A stretch of 64,000 nt of DNA from Phytopythium helicoides (taxonomy: Eukaryota; Oomycota; Peronosporomycetes; Pythiales; Pythiaceae): positions 558,001 through 622,000 of the forward strand of contig JANFNE010000016.1 of NCBI GenBank assembly GCA_024867545.1, written 5' to 3'. Below the pieces are notes generated by a model. It was not told where the DNA came from and made no database searches. It saw only the letters and a program-made list of their open reading frames with translations. A program made the position numbers and the translations under genes. Within the stretch, counting starts at the first letter, position 1; every line of letters begins with the position of its first letter. Positions 11,673 through 22,326 of the stretch are shown piece by piece.

Positions 11673-12146
11673 CTAGCAGCGCACGCGCCCCGTCGATTGA
11701 CAATTAGTCACCACAAATGTGCTGCCATCCGTGCAGTTGCCGCTCGCAATGTCGCCACGGTCGACCGGCTCAAACTTCGTGCGCCAGTAGCGCACCCACA
11801 TGCCGGTGTCCCCGATGCTTTCGTAGCCCCAGTTGTCGCGGCCCTTGGTGATCTCTGACTGCACCTCGGCAGCGGCAGCGATGGCACATGTACGCGAAGG
11901 CGTCGAGATCCAACACGCGAGCTGCTGGCACTCCTTCTTGTTGCCGTTAATGATGTCGGTAATTACTGGAGTGACTGCTGATGCGATGGAGAACGCGGCC
12001 AAGACGCCCTCGACTATCTGGAGGTGGCGATCGTCCCCGTCACCGGCTTCGATCTTGCTCTCCTGGCGGAAGACCGTGGCGCCAATGAAAGGCAAGTTGG
12101 CAGCGGCAATAGCGGCAGCAGTAACTGTTGCAATGAAGCACTTCAT
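11673..12146 (-). CDS. Type B six-cysteine protein (duplicate of 5717..6190)
   Basis: 157 residues, identical protein to the unit I copy, with the same promoter element at 12190..12206. Head-to-head with the A gene at 13154. Confidence 0.9.
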   Translation of the reverse strand: MKCFIATVTAAAIAAANLPFIGATVFRQESKIEAGDGDDRHLQIVEGVLAAFSIASAVTPVITDIINGNKKECQQLACWISTPSRTCAIAAAAEVQSEITKGRDNWGYESIGDTGMWVRYWRTKFEPVDRGDIASGNCTDGSTFVVTNCQSTGRVRC

Positions 12147-12206
12147 GGGTTGTAAGGTTGAGGCAGAGACGGGTGTGTTTGGTTGGAGTCACAATTGAAA
12201 ATGACC

Positions 12207-12655
12207 ACCATCGTGATACTGCTAGCAAGGACTTCATGCAGCCTCTGAAGATACACTGACACAGAGAGCGAGGGCAGTTAACGGACATCGTAAACGCATC
12301 AAGTAGATTACGCGTACAGTCGCGAGCTTCGCAGAACCAAGTGCCAGCAGATCATTCAATGGACATCTTTCGGTTCAAACCATAGTGTAAAGGTGTTTAC
12401 AGAAGCCATTTCCGCTCTTGCAGAACGACGGACGACTCGCACGATCTCATGTCTGACGAATCGTCGCGCACGCAGCACGTCAAAAATGGCGAAGTCAAGT
12501 GGAACGCTACAGTGTAACTCACATCATCTGGTCGATCATGAGATCGGTATTGGTCCCGGCTCTCCCAATACCAAGACCATGATGTGAGGCTTCGCCGCTG
12601 GGATCACTCAGCGCTCAAGCCATCGCATCTGGTTATGAGCAAGAAGAAGAAGAAG

Positions 12656-12686
<31 letters not shown>

Positions 12687-13087
12687 ACCTTGGGATGATG
12701 TGGAACTGCAATTTCCTGGATCGTGGATGTGAGCATCAATGTGAACATCCACACTATAGCGTTCTCGGGCGACAGATGTTGTTCGAGACGTTTGGCTGCA
12801 GCCGCAATCGAGGTGTTTCCTTTTGGTGGAGTATCTCGATATTGTATCTCTCTATCTCTCCAGATGGTAAGGTGTCGGCATCGGGTCGGGTCGTGTGGGT
12901 ACCCTGCTATTCACGCTCTCGAGTACAACTGAGCATGGCGATTGGCAGTGCTTGAAACGCACTCCCACGGTGCCTGTAGTTCGTCGCCAATCGTCTTCCG
13001 GAGCATAATCGCGCTCATCTGTAACTTAACGCCTTCAGTGTAGCGCATACCAGCGTGCTTTGGTTACTCAACTGCCCCGGATAGCAA
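12207..13087. other. Divergent (B|A) spacer of unit II
   Basis: Near-identical to 6251..7133; differs mainly in the poly-A run (12656..12683) and one A lost in a short A run near 12483. No gene seen. Confidence 0.6.
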
Positions 13088-13153
13088 CCTCACTTTTCAA
13101 TCTGCTCGCTCTTGGCGTCTCTGCAATACTTCAAGTTCCACGGTTTTTCCACA

Positions 13154-13645
13154 ATGAAGACGATCGTAGCGCTCGCTGTAGCCGGAGTCCTGGCTATCGG
13201 TAACGCAGAGGTCCAGCCTTCGGAGGCGCGAGTACTGCGCACTGCTGCTACTGGTACTAGCACGTCCACCACGAGCGGTACCAGCACGATCGGCTCGGTG
13301 TCGTCTATCGCTGTCAGCACCATCAACCTAGCTGCGGGAGTCACGGGTGCTGTTGTGTCGGCCGAGTCGCGAAGCAAGGGCTGCCACCAGCTTGCGTGCT
13401 GGATCGCCAGTCCTACATATGACTGCCAATTCGCTGCCGCCAACTGGGTCCAGCGTGAATTGACCAAGGGTCGCAACTCATTCGGCGTTGAGAGCTCTGG
13501 TGACACGGGGATGTGGGTTCGCTACTGGCGGACTACATTTTACCCTCCAGACCAGGGTGACATTGCTGCTGGAAACTGCACAGATGGCACGGTATACACG
13601 GTGACGAACTGCCAGCCGACCAAGGATCGCTCGGTCTACTGCTAA
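13154..13645 (+). CDS. Type A six-cysteine protein with RVLR (duplicate of 7200..7691)
   Basis: 163 residues, identical protein to the unit I copy including RVLR at 26-29; promoter element at 13088..13105. Confidence 0.9.
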   Translation: MKTIVALAVAGVLAIGNAEVQPSEARVLRTAATGTSTSTTSGTSTIGSVSSIAVSTINLAAGVTGAVVSAESRSKGCHQLACWIASPTYDCQFAAANWVQRELTKGRNSFGVESSGDTGMWVRYWRTTFYPPDQGDIAAGNCTDGTVYTVTNCQPTKDRSVYC

Positions 13646-14354
13646 CACTGCGCGTTTACTCAAGTGATTTTTCGCACAGTCGCAACAGTCTTGTTTACCA
13701 TGGAAGGATGTAGACCTTAACAATCATGAGTGCAGTGTGTGGAGTTGCTGAAACGAAGACTCGTTGATGTTATGCTGTTGTTCACGGCACTTGATGCAAG
13801 ATCGTGTTGTAGCTCCTCCACCATGGATGTGGCGTGGAGAGTTTAGGAGATGTTCTCGAGGAGGCGAAAACAAAACTCACCTCGACGAAGTCTCAACGAT
13901 GTCTTGGTTTTGCCTCCTCTAGAAAAGCTATTTTCAGCTTCTACGAATCTGAAAACCACCTGTCACCCCCAAACCCATTTTCCATCTTCGCTGGAATATA
14001 TGCAGGTGAGCTCGCTATTGTTGGAAAATTGGGGAATGAGATAAAAAGCTTGGACATCAGGTTGGAGCTGCCCTATCTGAGGTTGAGCTGGGTATGCCTT
14101 ATACGTAGAGGTGCTTCTTTCAACCGTAGAAGTAGCCTAAACAGGCCCGACCTGCATAGGTAATAAAGCAGCCTTACTGTATGCCGGTTCAATTTTGCGC
14201 AGCACATAGCACATCGTTACATTCGATGTGTAGCAAATGTGAAGCGTTCGCCAACATCTGGGCCTTTCACCAGGCACGAAGAAGTACAAACTCGCAACAA
14301 ATCGAAACGAAGTACAGTATGCATTTAGGCTCACACTACATAACCTCGAAATAG
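13646..14354. other. Convergent A/A spacer of unit II
   Basis: Counterpart of 7692..8408. Identity is near complete to about 14235 and then drops, marking the start of the diverged middle section of the duplication. Confidence 0.5.
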
Positions 14355-14840
14355 TTAGCAGTACACGCTCCCATCTGGATACTGACAGTTCGTCACCGTG
14401 TACGCCGTGCCATCTGTGCACGTGCCCTTGGCGATGTCGCCCTGGTCAGGAGGGTAGAAGAGTGTTCGCCAGTAGCGAACCCACATTCCTGTGTCTCCAG
14501 AGCTCTCGACACCAAACGAGTTGCGACCCTTCGTCAGATTATCCTGGACCCAGTTAGCGGCAGCGAATTGACAGTCGTATGTCGAGCTGGAAATCCAGCA
14601 CGCGAGCTGGTGGCAGTCCTTGCTTGAGCTCGTGCTGTTGACGATACTCGCAATGTCTGTCGCGAGAGTGATCGTACTGACCGCAATCGAAGATACGTCG
14701 CTGGCGGTGATGCTGGTAGCGGACTTGAGGTCACGATTGGCAGCAGCCTCTTCAACGCCACGTACGCTTGAGGCAGCAGCTCCGGCATTGTGCGCAACGA
14801 CAATGCAGCCGGCAAAGACGAGCACGCTGGTGATTTTCAT
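14355..14840 (-). CDS. Type A six-cysteine protein, RDLK variant (duplicate of 8409..8894)
   Basis: 161 residues, four substitutions from the unit I copy (T3I, T19A, A42T, and Asp to Gly before DTGMW), all outside the cysteines. Promoter element at 14883..14901; head-to-head with the B gene at 15564. Confidence 0.9.
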   Translation of the reverse strand: MKITSVLVFAGCIVVAHNAGAAASSVRGVEEAAANRDLKSATSITASDVSSIAVSTITLATDIASIVNSTSSSKDCHQLACWISSSTYDCQFAAANWVQDNLTKGRNSFGVESSGDTGMWVRYWRTLFYPPDQGDIAKGTCTDGTAYTVTNCQYPDGSVYC

Positions 14841-15563
14841 TGGTGGACGATGGAGTCGAAGTCGATCGCTGTTGGAGTTGCTGGGAAATTGAAGAATGCT
14901 CTTGGATACGAGGGCGGAACGCTAGAGCTTCACTCCTCAATCCCTCAATAGGTGCTGTAGAGGCAGCCGTCTGCAGCCCCTCAAGCACAGATACAGTATA
15001 GTGGTATGATATAGTATAGGAATGGTTCACAGGACCACTCCCAGACTGCTACAAACACAGCTGGCTGATATCGTGGAACAGCAATGGACGGTCATGGAGT
15101 ACCATGTTACGCGTCGCACTTCTCCATTCGCTGTGCTACGTATATATGGCTTCGCCCGGAGTGAGCCATACTGTAGTGATCTGTTAAGAGCTGTCAGCAT
15201 CAGGATGTGCTCCATATATATTGAAGTCGGGAATCGAGCCAGACACTTGGCCGATCCCAAGATTTCATACATACCACAAGATCGGCATAGCGTGGCGAAA
15301 TGAAGTTGTAGGTGACGAACTTGTGGGCTCACGTGCGAATGGGATTCCCCCGATCCGAGCCAGTGTCCGAATAGTCTTGCCTCTGCACGGCAGATGGAAC
15401 GAAAGCACATTGCCCTCGGTCTGAAAATCCTGGTTTCTTTGAGTATCTTCAACCACACCTTGGCGTTCCATGGCTCTCGGAGACCTAGCCAAATGGCACG
15501 TAACGCCGCTCATTCCTCAACATTTCGCCTACCCACAAAGCACAACCCAGCGCGTAGACAAAC

Positions 15564-16040
15564 ATGAAGACTGTTACCAAGACTCTCGCTTTCATCACTG
15601 CATCTGCCGCGGCAGTCTACGCCGCAAGTTCGATCGACGCCCACTTTGTCGACGCTGACATCTATCACTCCGAGACTGCTGACCGCCAGCTCCAGGTGGT
15701 CGAGGGGATCATTGCCGCATTCACGATTGCCTCGGCAGTCGAGCCACTCATCGCGGACGCCATCGAGAGCAGCAAGAAGGAGTGTCAGCAAGTCGCCTGC
15801 TGGATTTCGACCAACTCGCGCACTTGCGCCATCAGCGCCGCAATGGAGGTGCAGACTGAGATCATGAAGGGTCGTGACCAGTACGGCTACGAGGATATCG
15901 AGGACAATGGGATGTGGGTGCGCTACTGGCGCACCACGTTCGAGCCGATTGACCGGGGAGATATTGCGAGTGGCAACTGCACGGATGGCAGCAGTTTTGT
16001 TGTGACGAACTGCCAGTCTACGGGTTCTGTCTACTGTTAA
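15564..16040 (+). CDS. Type B six-cysteine protein (duplicate of 9612..10088)
   Basis: 158 residues, one substitution (S12T, in the signal peptide) from the unit I copy; promoter element at 15508..15526. It is the last gene of the B-A-A-B units, and the next family locus (17540) is on the same strand, the only break in the alternating-strand pattern. Confidence 0.9.
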   Translation: MKTVTKTLAFITASAAAVYAASSIDAHFVDADIYHSETADRQLQVVEGIIAAFTIASAVEPLIADAIESSKKECQQVACWISTNSRTCAISAAMEVQTEIMKGRDQYGYEDIEDNGMWVRYWRTTFEPIDRGDIASGNCTDGSSFVVTNCQSTGSVYC

Positions 16041-16792
16041 CGCTTTAGTTTGTTCTTTGTAGTGTGTAATGCACGTGTCAGTATTGCTTTCCGTGCTTTT
16101 GTGCGTCGTTTGACATCGAAAGGTGAATTAGGCTCATCGCATATTCGCAGCCATGCGCCGAATGGACGGTACGGTAGTGGCGCAGCTGAGCTTGTAACTG
16201 ACAATCGCGTCTGCGTCACAATCTTCAACCGAGGTATCCCGGCCAGCTCGGAATTCACGAGCAAGAGCCGCTCTGGGATCAGACAATTCGTAGTGTGGTC
16301 CACATTCAAAATCAACCTTGCTCAGAGAGTTTCGCCACAGAGGGCTCTGGATCGAGTCTGGTGCCGACTGCGGTGTTCTCGTAGGCTGTCAGTAGGTCAT
16401 TGCAAACTCCAACACCAGATCTGGACGTGTATTGGTAACTGATCTGAGATCAGGTAGTGACACGTCATCCTTATTTCAAGACAATCTTTTTGGAGGAAGC
16501 TAGATCGTTCAAAACAATGCAGGTCTGCTGCGGAGAAGGTGGCCAGTTTTCTGTTGCAGCAGAAGCGCTTCGTTGCCTCCCCAAGGGAAACTACGTCGGT
16601 TACAAGCTGGCGCCTCTCCATAGCTAGTAGTTGTAGTAGGGTTGTTCATTTCCCTTTTCGATACCCTCCACGCCACACCCAGGCTGGAGGCTCTTAATGC
16701 TCCTAATGGATAATCCTTGCAACCCCCAAGCGCGATAGCAAAAGGCGGAACACTGTTCATTACCCATATGGTGGATAGACAATTCCAGCCAG

Positions 16793-17539
16793 AACACGTC
16801 CCGCTGTAGACTGCATTTTCTAGTCTCCAACACACACCTGCGTGGTAGAGCCTGACAGAAATCATCAACACACACGTGAGCGCACTCAAATATTACTTGT
16901 TACTCGCTTCATTGACTACAAACTGCAATGAGAGGCCAAGCGCAAGTTTCCATTCGTCTCGGCGGGACCTTTCTACCATCACGCCTACTGTTGGATTACT
17001 TATGCCAATAAGCCAACACATTGGTCAACCAACATCGCAGTCTGGGCCGGACAAACCATTAACGATGCAGTCGGGTCCTACCCAACTGTCGAAAACCCAC
17101 AACCTTGTGAGATGCTCTAGACAAAACAAGCAGTACCGGAATAACAAACTGTAAGAATTGAAAGGTGATGACATGTGAATGACTTCTCTATTGACCGCGT
17201 GCCAGACGCGTTTCGGCCCCGACCAGGGCCTCGTCAGTGATTTCGTCAATCTAGAAGTGAGAATTTCGTGCTAAGGCCATCCTGGCCCTCGCCCAACCAA
17301 TCCTGCCTACTGCAACTTTCTAGAACACTCCAAAGACCTACTGCAGGATAACACTCTGACGTCGACAAATGCATGTCGTGTACGACACACGACCTGACTT
17401 CCAACACAAACTACACTAGTGCCATGGTTGCGAGCGAACAAGCGCGTGCGTAGTACCACAAGAACGGTTATCATCGGTGTAACCATGTAAGACAGAAGGT
17501 CCCCATGTGGTGGTCAAAACAGTTTGTGCCGCACACGCA
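16793..17539. other. Unrelated segment separating the two arrays
   Basis: Non-family DNA between the end of unit II homology and the truncated A copy. Apart from the hammerhead-like motif, nothing is recognisable; the minus-strand frame at 17025..17249 has no identifiable domain. The segment may be the remnant of a mobile element that inserted at, or bridged, a rearrangement junction. Confidence 0.5.
17182..17258 (-). ncRNA. Hammerhead-ribozyme-like motif
   Basis: Reading the minus strand: core CUGACGA (17231-17237), stem II GGCCC/GGGCC (17226-17230 with 17215-17219) with a 6-nt loop, core GAAA (17211-17214), stem III CGCGU/ACGCG (17206-17210 with 17196-17200) with a 5-nt loop, then GUC (17193-17195), the usual cleavage triplet. 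All conserved core pieces are present in the right order. Stem I is weak: ACUUCU/AGAAGU (17253-17258 with 17182-17187) can pair distally, but about 15 nt on one side and 5 on the other stay mostly unpaired and the proximal pair is A-A. Such motifs occur in retrozymes and Penelope-like elements. Activity is not certain. Confidence 0.5.
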
Positions 17540-17923
17540 AGGCGGACGCAGAGGCAGCCGGCAAGGTCTCGCCGGGTGACGTCTCGTCCGTCGTTGTCAA
17601 CTCGATCAACATCGGCAGCAGCATCGCGGGAGCCATCAGTGCTGCTGGCAAGAAGGAGTGCCATCAGCTCGCATGCTGGATCGCCAGTCCCACCTATGGC
17701 TGCCAGTTCGCCGCTGCCAACTACGGTCCAGCGCGAGCTCACGCGCGGCCGCAACTCGTTCGGTGTGCTCAGCTCGGCCAACAACGGTATGTGGGTTCGC
17801 TACTGGCGTACGACCTTCTACCCGCCGGACCAGGGTGATGTCGCCAAGGGAACGTGCAGCGACGGACACTCGTACACGGTGACGAACTGCCAGCCGACCA
17901 AGGACAAGTCTGTCTACTGCTAA
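17540..17923 (+). pseudogene. Truncated and frameshifted type A copy
   Basis: Family homology starts abruptly at 17540 within the ADAEAAGKV segment, so the promoter, signal peptide and RALE motif are missing. An extra G at about 17725-17726 (CTACGGTCC here, CTACGTCC in intact copies) shifts the frame before the QREL segment; downstream sequence to the terminal Cys codon is otherwise intact and the usual 3' flank follows. Convergent with the B gene at 18513. Confidence 0.9.
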
Positions 17924-18512
17924 TTTCTCGCCGTCACTTCGATCGGCGTCACTTCGATTGGAGTCATTTTGATCGGAGTCATTTCGTGGTCAGTAAGAGC
18001 ATGTGTGGTATGTTTATACGAATGAATAGCGTTGAGAGATGTGAAGTTGGAAGCATTGAGATGATGATCACGTACTTTCGTTGTGGGTAGCTTGAGTGCT
18101 GCAGCATATCACGAGTCAATACAACGCAAAGCTCACGGCGGCGACTCCGCGCGCATACATAAGAGTCCTTCGCCCAATCAGCGTCAATATGAGGGAAGAC
18201 CAAACTACTACAACAACTAGAGCAGAGCACAGTACTGCGATGTCTGTACCTAGTATATGAATACTCGAGAGTATGAGACTCTGTCGATAACGGACCTGGT
18301 ACAGTATCACTCAACTCGACTCCACACATCGCGCGAAAGCGAATGCGAAAGCAAAACCAAAACGAATAAGCTGTCCAAAACGGAAGGCATCTCATCGACT
18401 CGACATGCATATGACATTTGATATTACGATTCGTAATTTACGAACCAACACGCAATACCCGGTCTCACAAGACAGATACCACGGAACAACGAGCCAACCT
18501 CTCACGACCCAT

Positions 18513-19094
18513 CTAGCAGTGCACACGGCCCGTTGACTGACAGTTGGTCACCACGAACCGGTTGCCGTCCGTGCACTTGCCGCTCGCGATGTCACCACGG
18601 TCGGCCGGCTCGAACTTGGTGCGCCAGTAGCGCACCCACATGCCGTTGCTCTGGATGCTCTCGTATCCCCAGTTGTCACGGCCCTTGGTGATCTTGGCCT
18701 GCACCTGTGCGGCCGCACCGATGGCGCACGTGCGCGAAGGAGTGGAGATCCAACACGCGAGCTGCTGGCACTCCTTCTTGTTGTTCTTGATGGCATCCGT
18801 GATGAGTGGCACAACAGCCGACGCGATAGTGAAGGCAGCCACGACACCCTCGACCACCTGCAGCTGGCGGTCCTCGCCATCGTCGTCGTCCTCGGACACC
18901 TCCATCAGCTGCGAGTCGGTGGCGTTCGTGTAGTAGACGTCGGCGTCGACGAACGGGACGTCGATCTCCGTGAGGCCGGTGTTCGGGACCGAGTCGGCAA
19001 GGTTGGTCTCTGCGGCGATGGCGGCGACAGCAGGCGTGGAGGTGATGGCGAGTGCGGCGAGTGCGGCGGTGGCGGCGGCGAAGAAGCACTTCAT
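18513..19094 (-). CDS. Type B six-cysteine protein, array form 1
   Basis: 193 residues from the ATG at 19094, which begins the signal peptide (MKCFFAAATAALAALAITST). Then IDVPFVDADVYYTNAT with one N-glycosylation sequon, an acidic run (SEDDDDGED), RQLQ at 76-79, VVEGVVAAFTIASAVVPL and cysteines at 109, 114, 123, 174, 185, 193. The frame is open upstream to 19394, but that stretch lies in the promoter spacer and is rejected. Head-to-head with the A gene at 20670. Confidence 0.9.
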   Translation of the reverse strand: MKCFFAAATAALAALAITSTPAVAAIAAETNLADSVPNTGLTEIDVPFVDADVYYTNATDSQLMEVSEDDDDGEDRQLQVVEGVVAAFTIASAVVPLITDAIKNNKKECQQLACWISTPSRTCAIGAAAQVQAKITKGRDNWGYESIQSNGMWVRYWRTKFEPADRGDIASGKCTDGNRFVVTNCQSTGRVHC

Positions 19095-20570
19095 TATGAG
19101 AGTTGTTGAGAGAAGAGGAGAGAAGCTTGGAGGCTTGTTCTTCTTGGTTGGAGGGTCGGTGGCGGATTTGGGAATGGTGGGTGTCGTCTGGTGGGATTTG
19201 GTTGGGGGTCGAGACGCGCTGTCCGTGTGAGCGAGCACGAGTGTCGGAGCTGTGACGATTATGGCTGCAAGAGGAGGTGGCGGCGAGTGGAATGATGCGT
19301 TGTGCTGCTCGTGCTGCACTGTATGTACCGGTAGAGGGCGACGTTGTACACGCTCAGGTGATTTGTTGAATCTCGCTTTTACTGTACAGTTCAAGTGGTC
19401 AAGCGTTCAAGCGCAGCGTGCGTGAGCGTGAGGATAGCCGCGGTGCAATTCGATCCGAATCCTTGCTCGGCCTGTAGATGAGTACAATACAGTATCAACG
19501 GTTGCTCATAGTCAGCATCTTGCTGTGCGAACAGCGCACACGACACACGACCAGTCTGTGGTGACTGTGAAGAGCGGCGCATCTTCCGATTTGCACCATC
19601 CGGTAATCGAGCGTGATTCAGTTGATGACTTGGCGTTTGTAAGGGAGAAGACTCGTCTTTGTTCGCCACCCTTTCACTGTTCGCGCCGCAGTTGGCCCGT
19701 CGATGGACGCGTTGAAGCACCGGTGTCCGTTCGCGCGCTCCCAGGACCTCGCTTTGTCTAGGAGTGGCTTCCGCGGCAGCCATCGGCTGCGCTCACGGCG
19801 TATCTTGGGATCGGCACACCAGTGGCTCAGCCAGTGGCTGGCTGTGTGTCATGACGTGGTCCGGTACATGTACTGTAGCGCATTGGTTGAAACTGCGGTG
19901 CAATTTTATCCTGCAGAGGGAGCTAGCATCCGTGATGCATCGCATCATCCAAGAGTCCATCTGACAGATCGTCGTGGCAAGTTGCCACATCCAGAACACC
20001 ATTCTCACGTGCTGTAGACACTGCTCTACACTGATCCAGGACGTGCAATCGGCAAGCTCGACTTCATGCCGGAAGTGGAGTCTTCATTTGTGGCGCGTGG
20101 TGAACAGACCAATTGCGTGAGGTAAAGCGGGTCCCTCCACGCGCTCGCACCCCTCCGTCAGCCGTCAGTGCAACCTTACAGTACTATGTACTGTATGCCA
20201 GCAAGCGAGATATGTTTGGTCTGCCTGTCACGTCGTGAGTGACACGACACAGGACACTGTGATGGCCGATCCTGGATGATCCAACAACAGCCTGCACTGC
20301 ATCCCCGCATTGTAACGTTGTTATTGGATCTTTGCATCCCCGCTCGCATGGTTCCTAGGATTTGTTGATGCACACAGCCGTTGCAATGGACACAAGAGTG
20401 CGTGCGAGGACAACCGGCCCATTCTCTCTGTCCGAACCGTACGTCAACAGAACAGTAGGATTTGTGATGTGCCGTCTGCAAAGTGGATATAGTACAGGAG
20501 AGAAACCAACGCCGACCTTCGACTGCTCCACGAGTCGCGAGCTCCGGGCCAGCGCCGATCTTGTCATCTA
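19095..20570. other. Long-class divergent (B|A) spacer 1
   Basis: Shared 5' region of the B gene at 18513 and the A gene at 20670; no gene seen. Long-class spacers also lie at 22327..23892 and 37630..39112. The B-proximal ~465 bp are identical to the spacer at 37630, whereas the A-proximal part is nearly identical to the spacer at 22327, so it is a mosaic. Confidence 0.7.
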
Positions 20571-20587
20571 TCACTTTCGAATTTCAC
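20571..20587 (+). promoter_or_regulatory. Inr+FPR-like core promoter, long-class A genes
   Basis: TCACTTTCGAATTTCAC, about 85-105 bp before the ATG, resembles Inr plus FPR. Equivalent sites: 23794..23810 and 39010..39026. Confidence 0.55.
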
Positions 20588-20669
20588 TCGAAGCAAGCAA
20601 GTAAGCAAGCGACCAACCGACTTCCAGACGCCAACCGACCGTCTCCTCGTCACCAAGGACTTCTACACA

Positions 20670-21158
20670 ATGAAGACTTTCGTCGCTCTGCTCGTCGCCG
20701 GCCTCGTCGCCATCGTCAACGCCGAGGTCCCTGTCGACATCAACCTCGACCTCAACACCACGACTCGCGCGCTCGAGGCGGACGCAGAGGCAGCCGGCAA
20801 GGTCTCGCCGGGTGACGTCTCGTCCGTCGTTGTCAACTCGATCAACATCGGCAAGAGCATCGCTGGCGCCATCAGTGCTGCTGGCAAGAAGGAGTGCCAT
20901 CAGCTCGCATGCTGGATCGCCAGTCCCACCTATGGCTGCCAGTTCGCCGCTGCCAACTACGTCCAGCGCGAGCTCACGCGCGGCCGCAACTCGTTCGGTG
21001 TGCTCAGCTCGGCCAACAACGGTATGTGGGTTCGCTACTGGCGTACGACCTTCTACCCGCCGGACCAGGGTGATGTCGCCAAGGGAACGTGCAGCGACGG
21101 ACACTCGTACACGGTGACGAACTGCCAGCCGACCAAGGACAAGTCTGTCTACTGCTAA
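20670..21158 (+). CDS. Type A six-cysteine protein, array form (GKS/NYVQ)
   Basis: 162 residues. Signal peptide MKTFVALLVAGLVAIVNA, then EVPVDINLDLNTTTRALEAD with one Asn-Thr-Thr sequon and RALE at 33-36, then a Val/Ser-rich helix-like stretch and cysteines at 76, 81, 90, 141, 152, 162. It carries GKSIAGA before the cysteine domain and AANYVQ after the third Cys, distinguishing it from later array copies (GSSIAGA, AANWVQ). Confidence 0.92.
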   Translation: MKTFVALLVAGLVAIVNAEVPVDINLDLNTTTRALEADAEAAGKVSPGDVSSVVVNSINIGKSIAGAISAAGKKECHQLACWIASPTYGCQFAAANYVQRELTRGRNSFGVLSSANNGMWVRYWRTTFYPPDQGDVAKGTCSDGHSYTVTNCQPTKDKSVYC

Positions 21159-21747
21159 TTTCCCGGCGTCACTTCGATCGGCGTCACTTCGATTGGAGTC
21201 ATTTTGATCGGAGTCATTTCGTGGTCAATAAGAGCATGTGTGGTATGTTTATACGAATGAATAGCGTTGAGAGATGTGAAGTTGGAAGCATTGAGATGAT
21301 GATCACGTACTTTCGTTGTGGGTAGCTTGAGTGCTGCAGCATATCACGAGTCAATACAACGCAAAGCTCACGGCGGCGACTCCGCGCGCATACATAAGAG
21401 TCCTTCGCCCAATCAGCGTCAATATGAGGGAAGACCAAACTACTACAACAACTAGAGCAGAGCACAGTACTGCGATGTCTGTACCTAGTATATGAATACT
21501 CGAGAGTATGAGACTCTGTCGATAACGGACCTGGTACAGTATCACTCAACTCGACTCCACACATCGCGCGAAAGCGAATGCGAAAGCAAAACCAAAACGA
21601 ATAAGCTGTCCAAAACGGAAGGCATCTCATCGACTCGACATGCATATGACATTTGATATTACGATTCGTAATTTACGAACCAACACGCAATACCCGGTCT
21701 CACAAGACAGATACCACGGAACAACGAGCCAACCTCTCACGACCCAT
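21159..21747. other. Convergent A/B spacer of the array (typical)
   Basis: 589 bp separating stop codons of an A and a B gene, repeated in every unit. After the 15-bp tandem repeat nothing coding is recognised. In the units at 30.4, 33.4 and 36.5 kb the B-proximal part has an expanded AAAACC tandem run (about four copies) where earlier units have about two, a useful unit marker. Confidence 0.65.
21165..21224 (+). repeat. Four-copy 15-bp tandem repeat in the A-gene 3' flank
   Basis: Units GGCGTCACTTCGATC, GGCGTCACTTCGATT, GGAGTCATTTTGATC and GGAGTCATTTCGTGG start 7 bp after the stop codon. The same block follows every array A copy, starting at 17930, 24388, 27397, 30408, 33434, 36460 and 39608. 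It would lie in the 3' UTR. Confidence 0.85.
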
Positions 21748-22326
21748 CTAGCAGTGCACACGGCCCGTTGACTGACAGTTGGTCACCACGAACCGGTTGC
21801 CGTCCGTGCACTTGCCGCTCGCGATGTCACCACGGTCGGCCGGCTCGAACTTGGTGCGCCAGTAGCGCACCCACATGCCGTTGCTCTGGATGCTCTCGTA
21901 TCCCCAGTTGTCACGGCCCTTGGTGATCTTGGCCTGCACCTGTGCGGCCGCACCGATGGCGCACGTGCGCGAAGGAGTGGAGATCCAACACGCGAGCTGC
22001 TGGCACTCCTTCTTGTTGTTCTTGATGGCATCCGTGATGAGTGGCACAACAGCCGACGCGATAGTGAAGGCAGCCACGACACCCTCGACCACCTGCAGCT
22101 GGCGGTCCTCGCCATCGTCGTCGTCCTCGGACACCTCCATCAGCTGCGAGTCGGTGGCGTTCGTGTAGTAGACGTCGGCGTCGACGAACGGGACGTCGAT
22201 CTCCGTGAGGCCGGTGTTCGGGACCGAGTCGGCAAGGTTGGTCTCTGCGGCGATGGCGGCGACAGCAGGCGTGGAGGTGATGGCGAATGCGGCGAGCGCG
22301 GCGGCGGCAGCGAAGAAGCACTTCAT
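21748..22326 (-). CDS. Type B six-cysteine protein, array form 2
   Basis: 192 residues from the ATG at 22326; one residue shorter than form 1 in the signal peptide (MKCFFAAAAALAAFAITS). The mature region equals form 1. Head-to-head with the A gene at 23893. Confidence 0.9.
   Translation of the reverse strand: MKCFFAAAAALAAFAITSTPAVAAIAAETNLADSVPNTGLTEIDVPFVDADVYYTNATDSQLMEVSEDDDDGEDRQLQVVEGVVAAFTIASAVVPLITDAIKNNKKECQQLACWISTPSRTCAIGAAAQVQAKITKGRDNWGYESIQSNGMWVRYWRTKFEPADRGDIASGKCTDGNRFVVTNCQSTGRVHC

Noticed and set aside
19095..19394. In-frame N-terminal extension of the long-class type B genes (also 22327..22689 and 37630..37929)
   Set aside because: Lies in the divergent promoter spacer, is not present before short-class copies, and lacks a secretion signal.
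21165..21224. Possible CRISPR-like array
   Set aside because: Head-to-tail 15-mers without spacers in a eukaryotic 3' flank; a plain tandem repeat.
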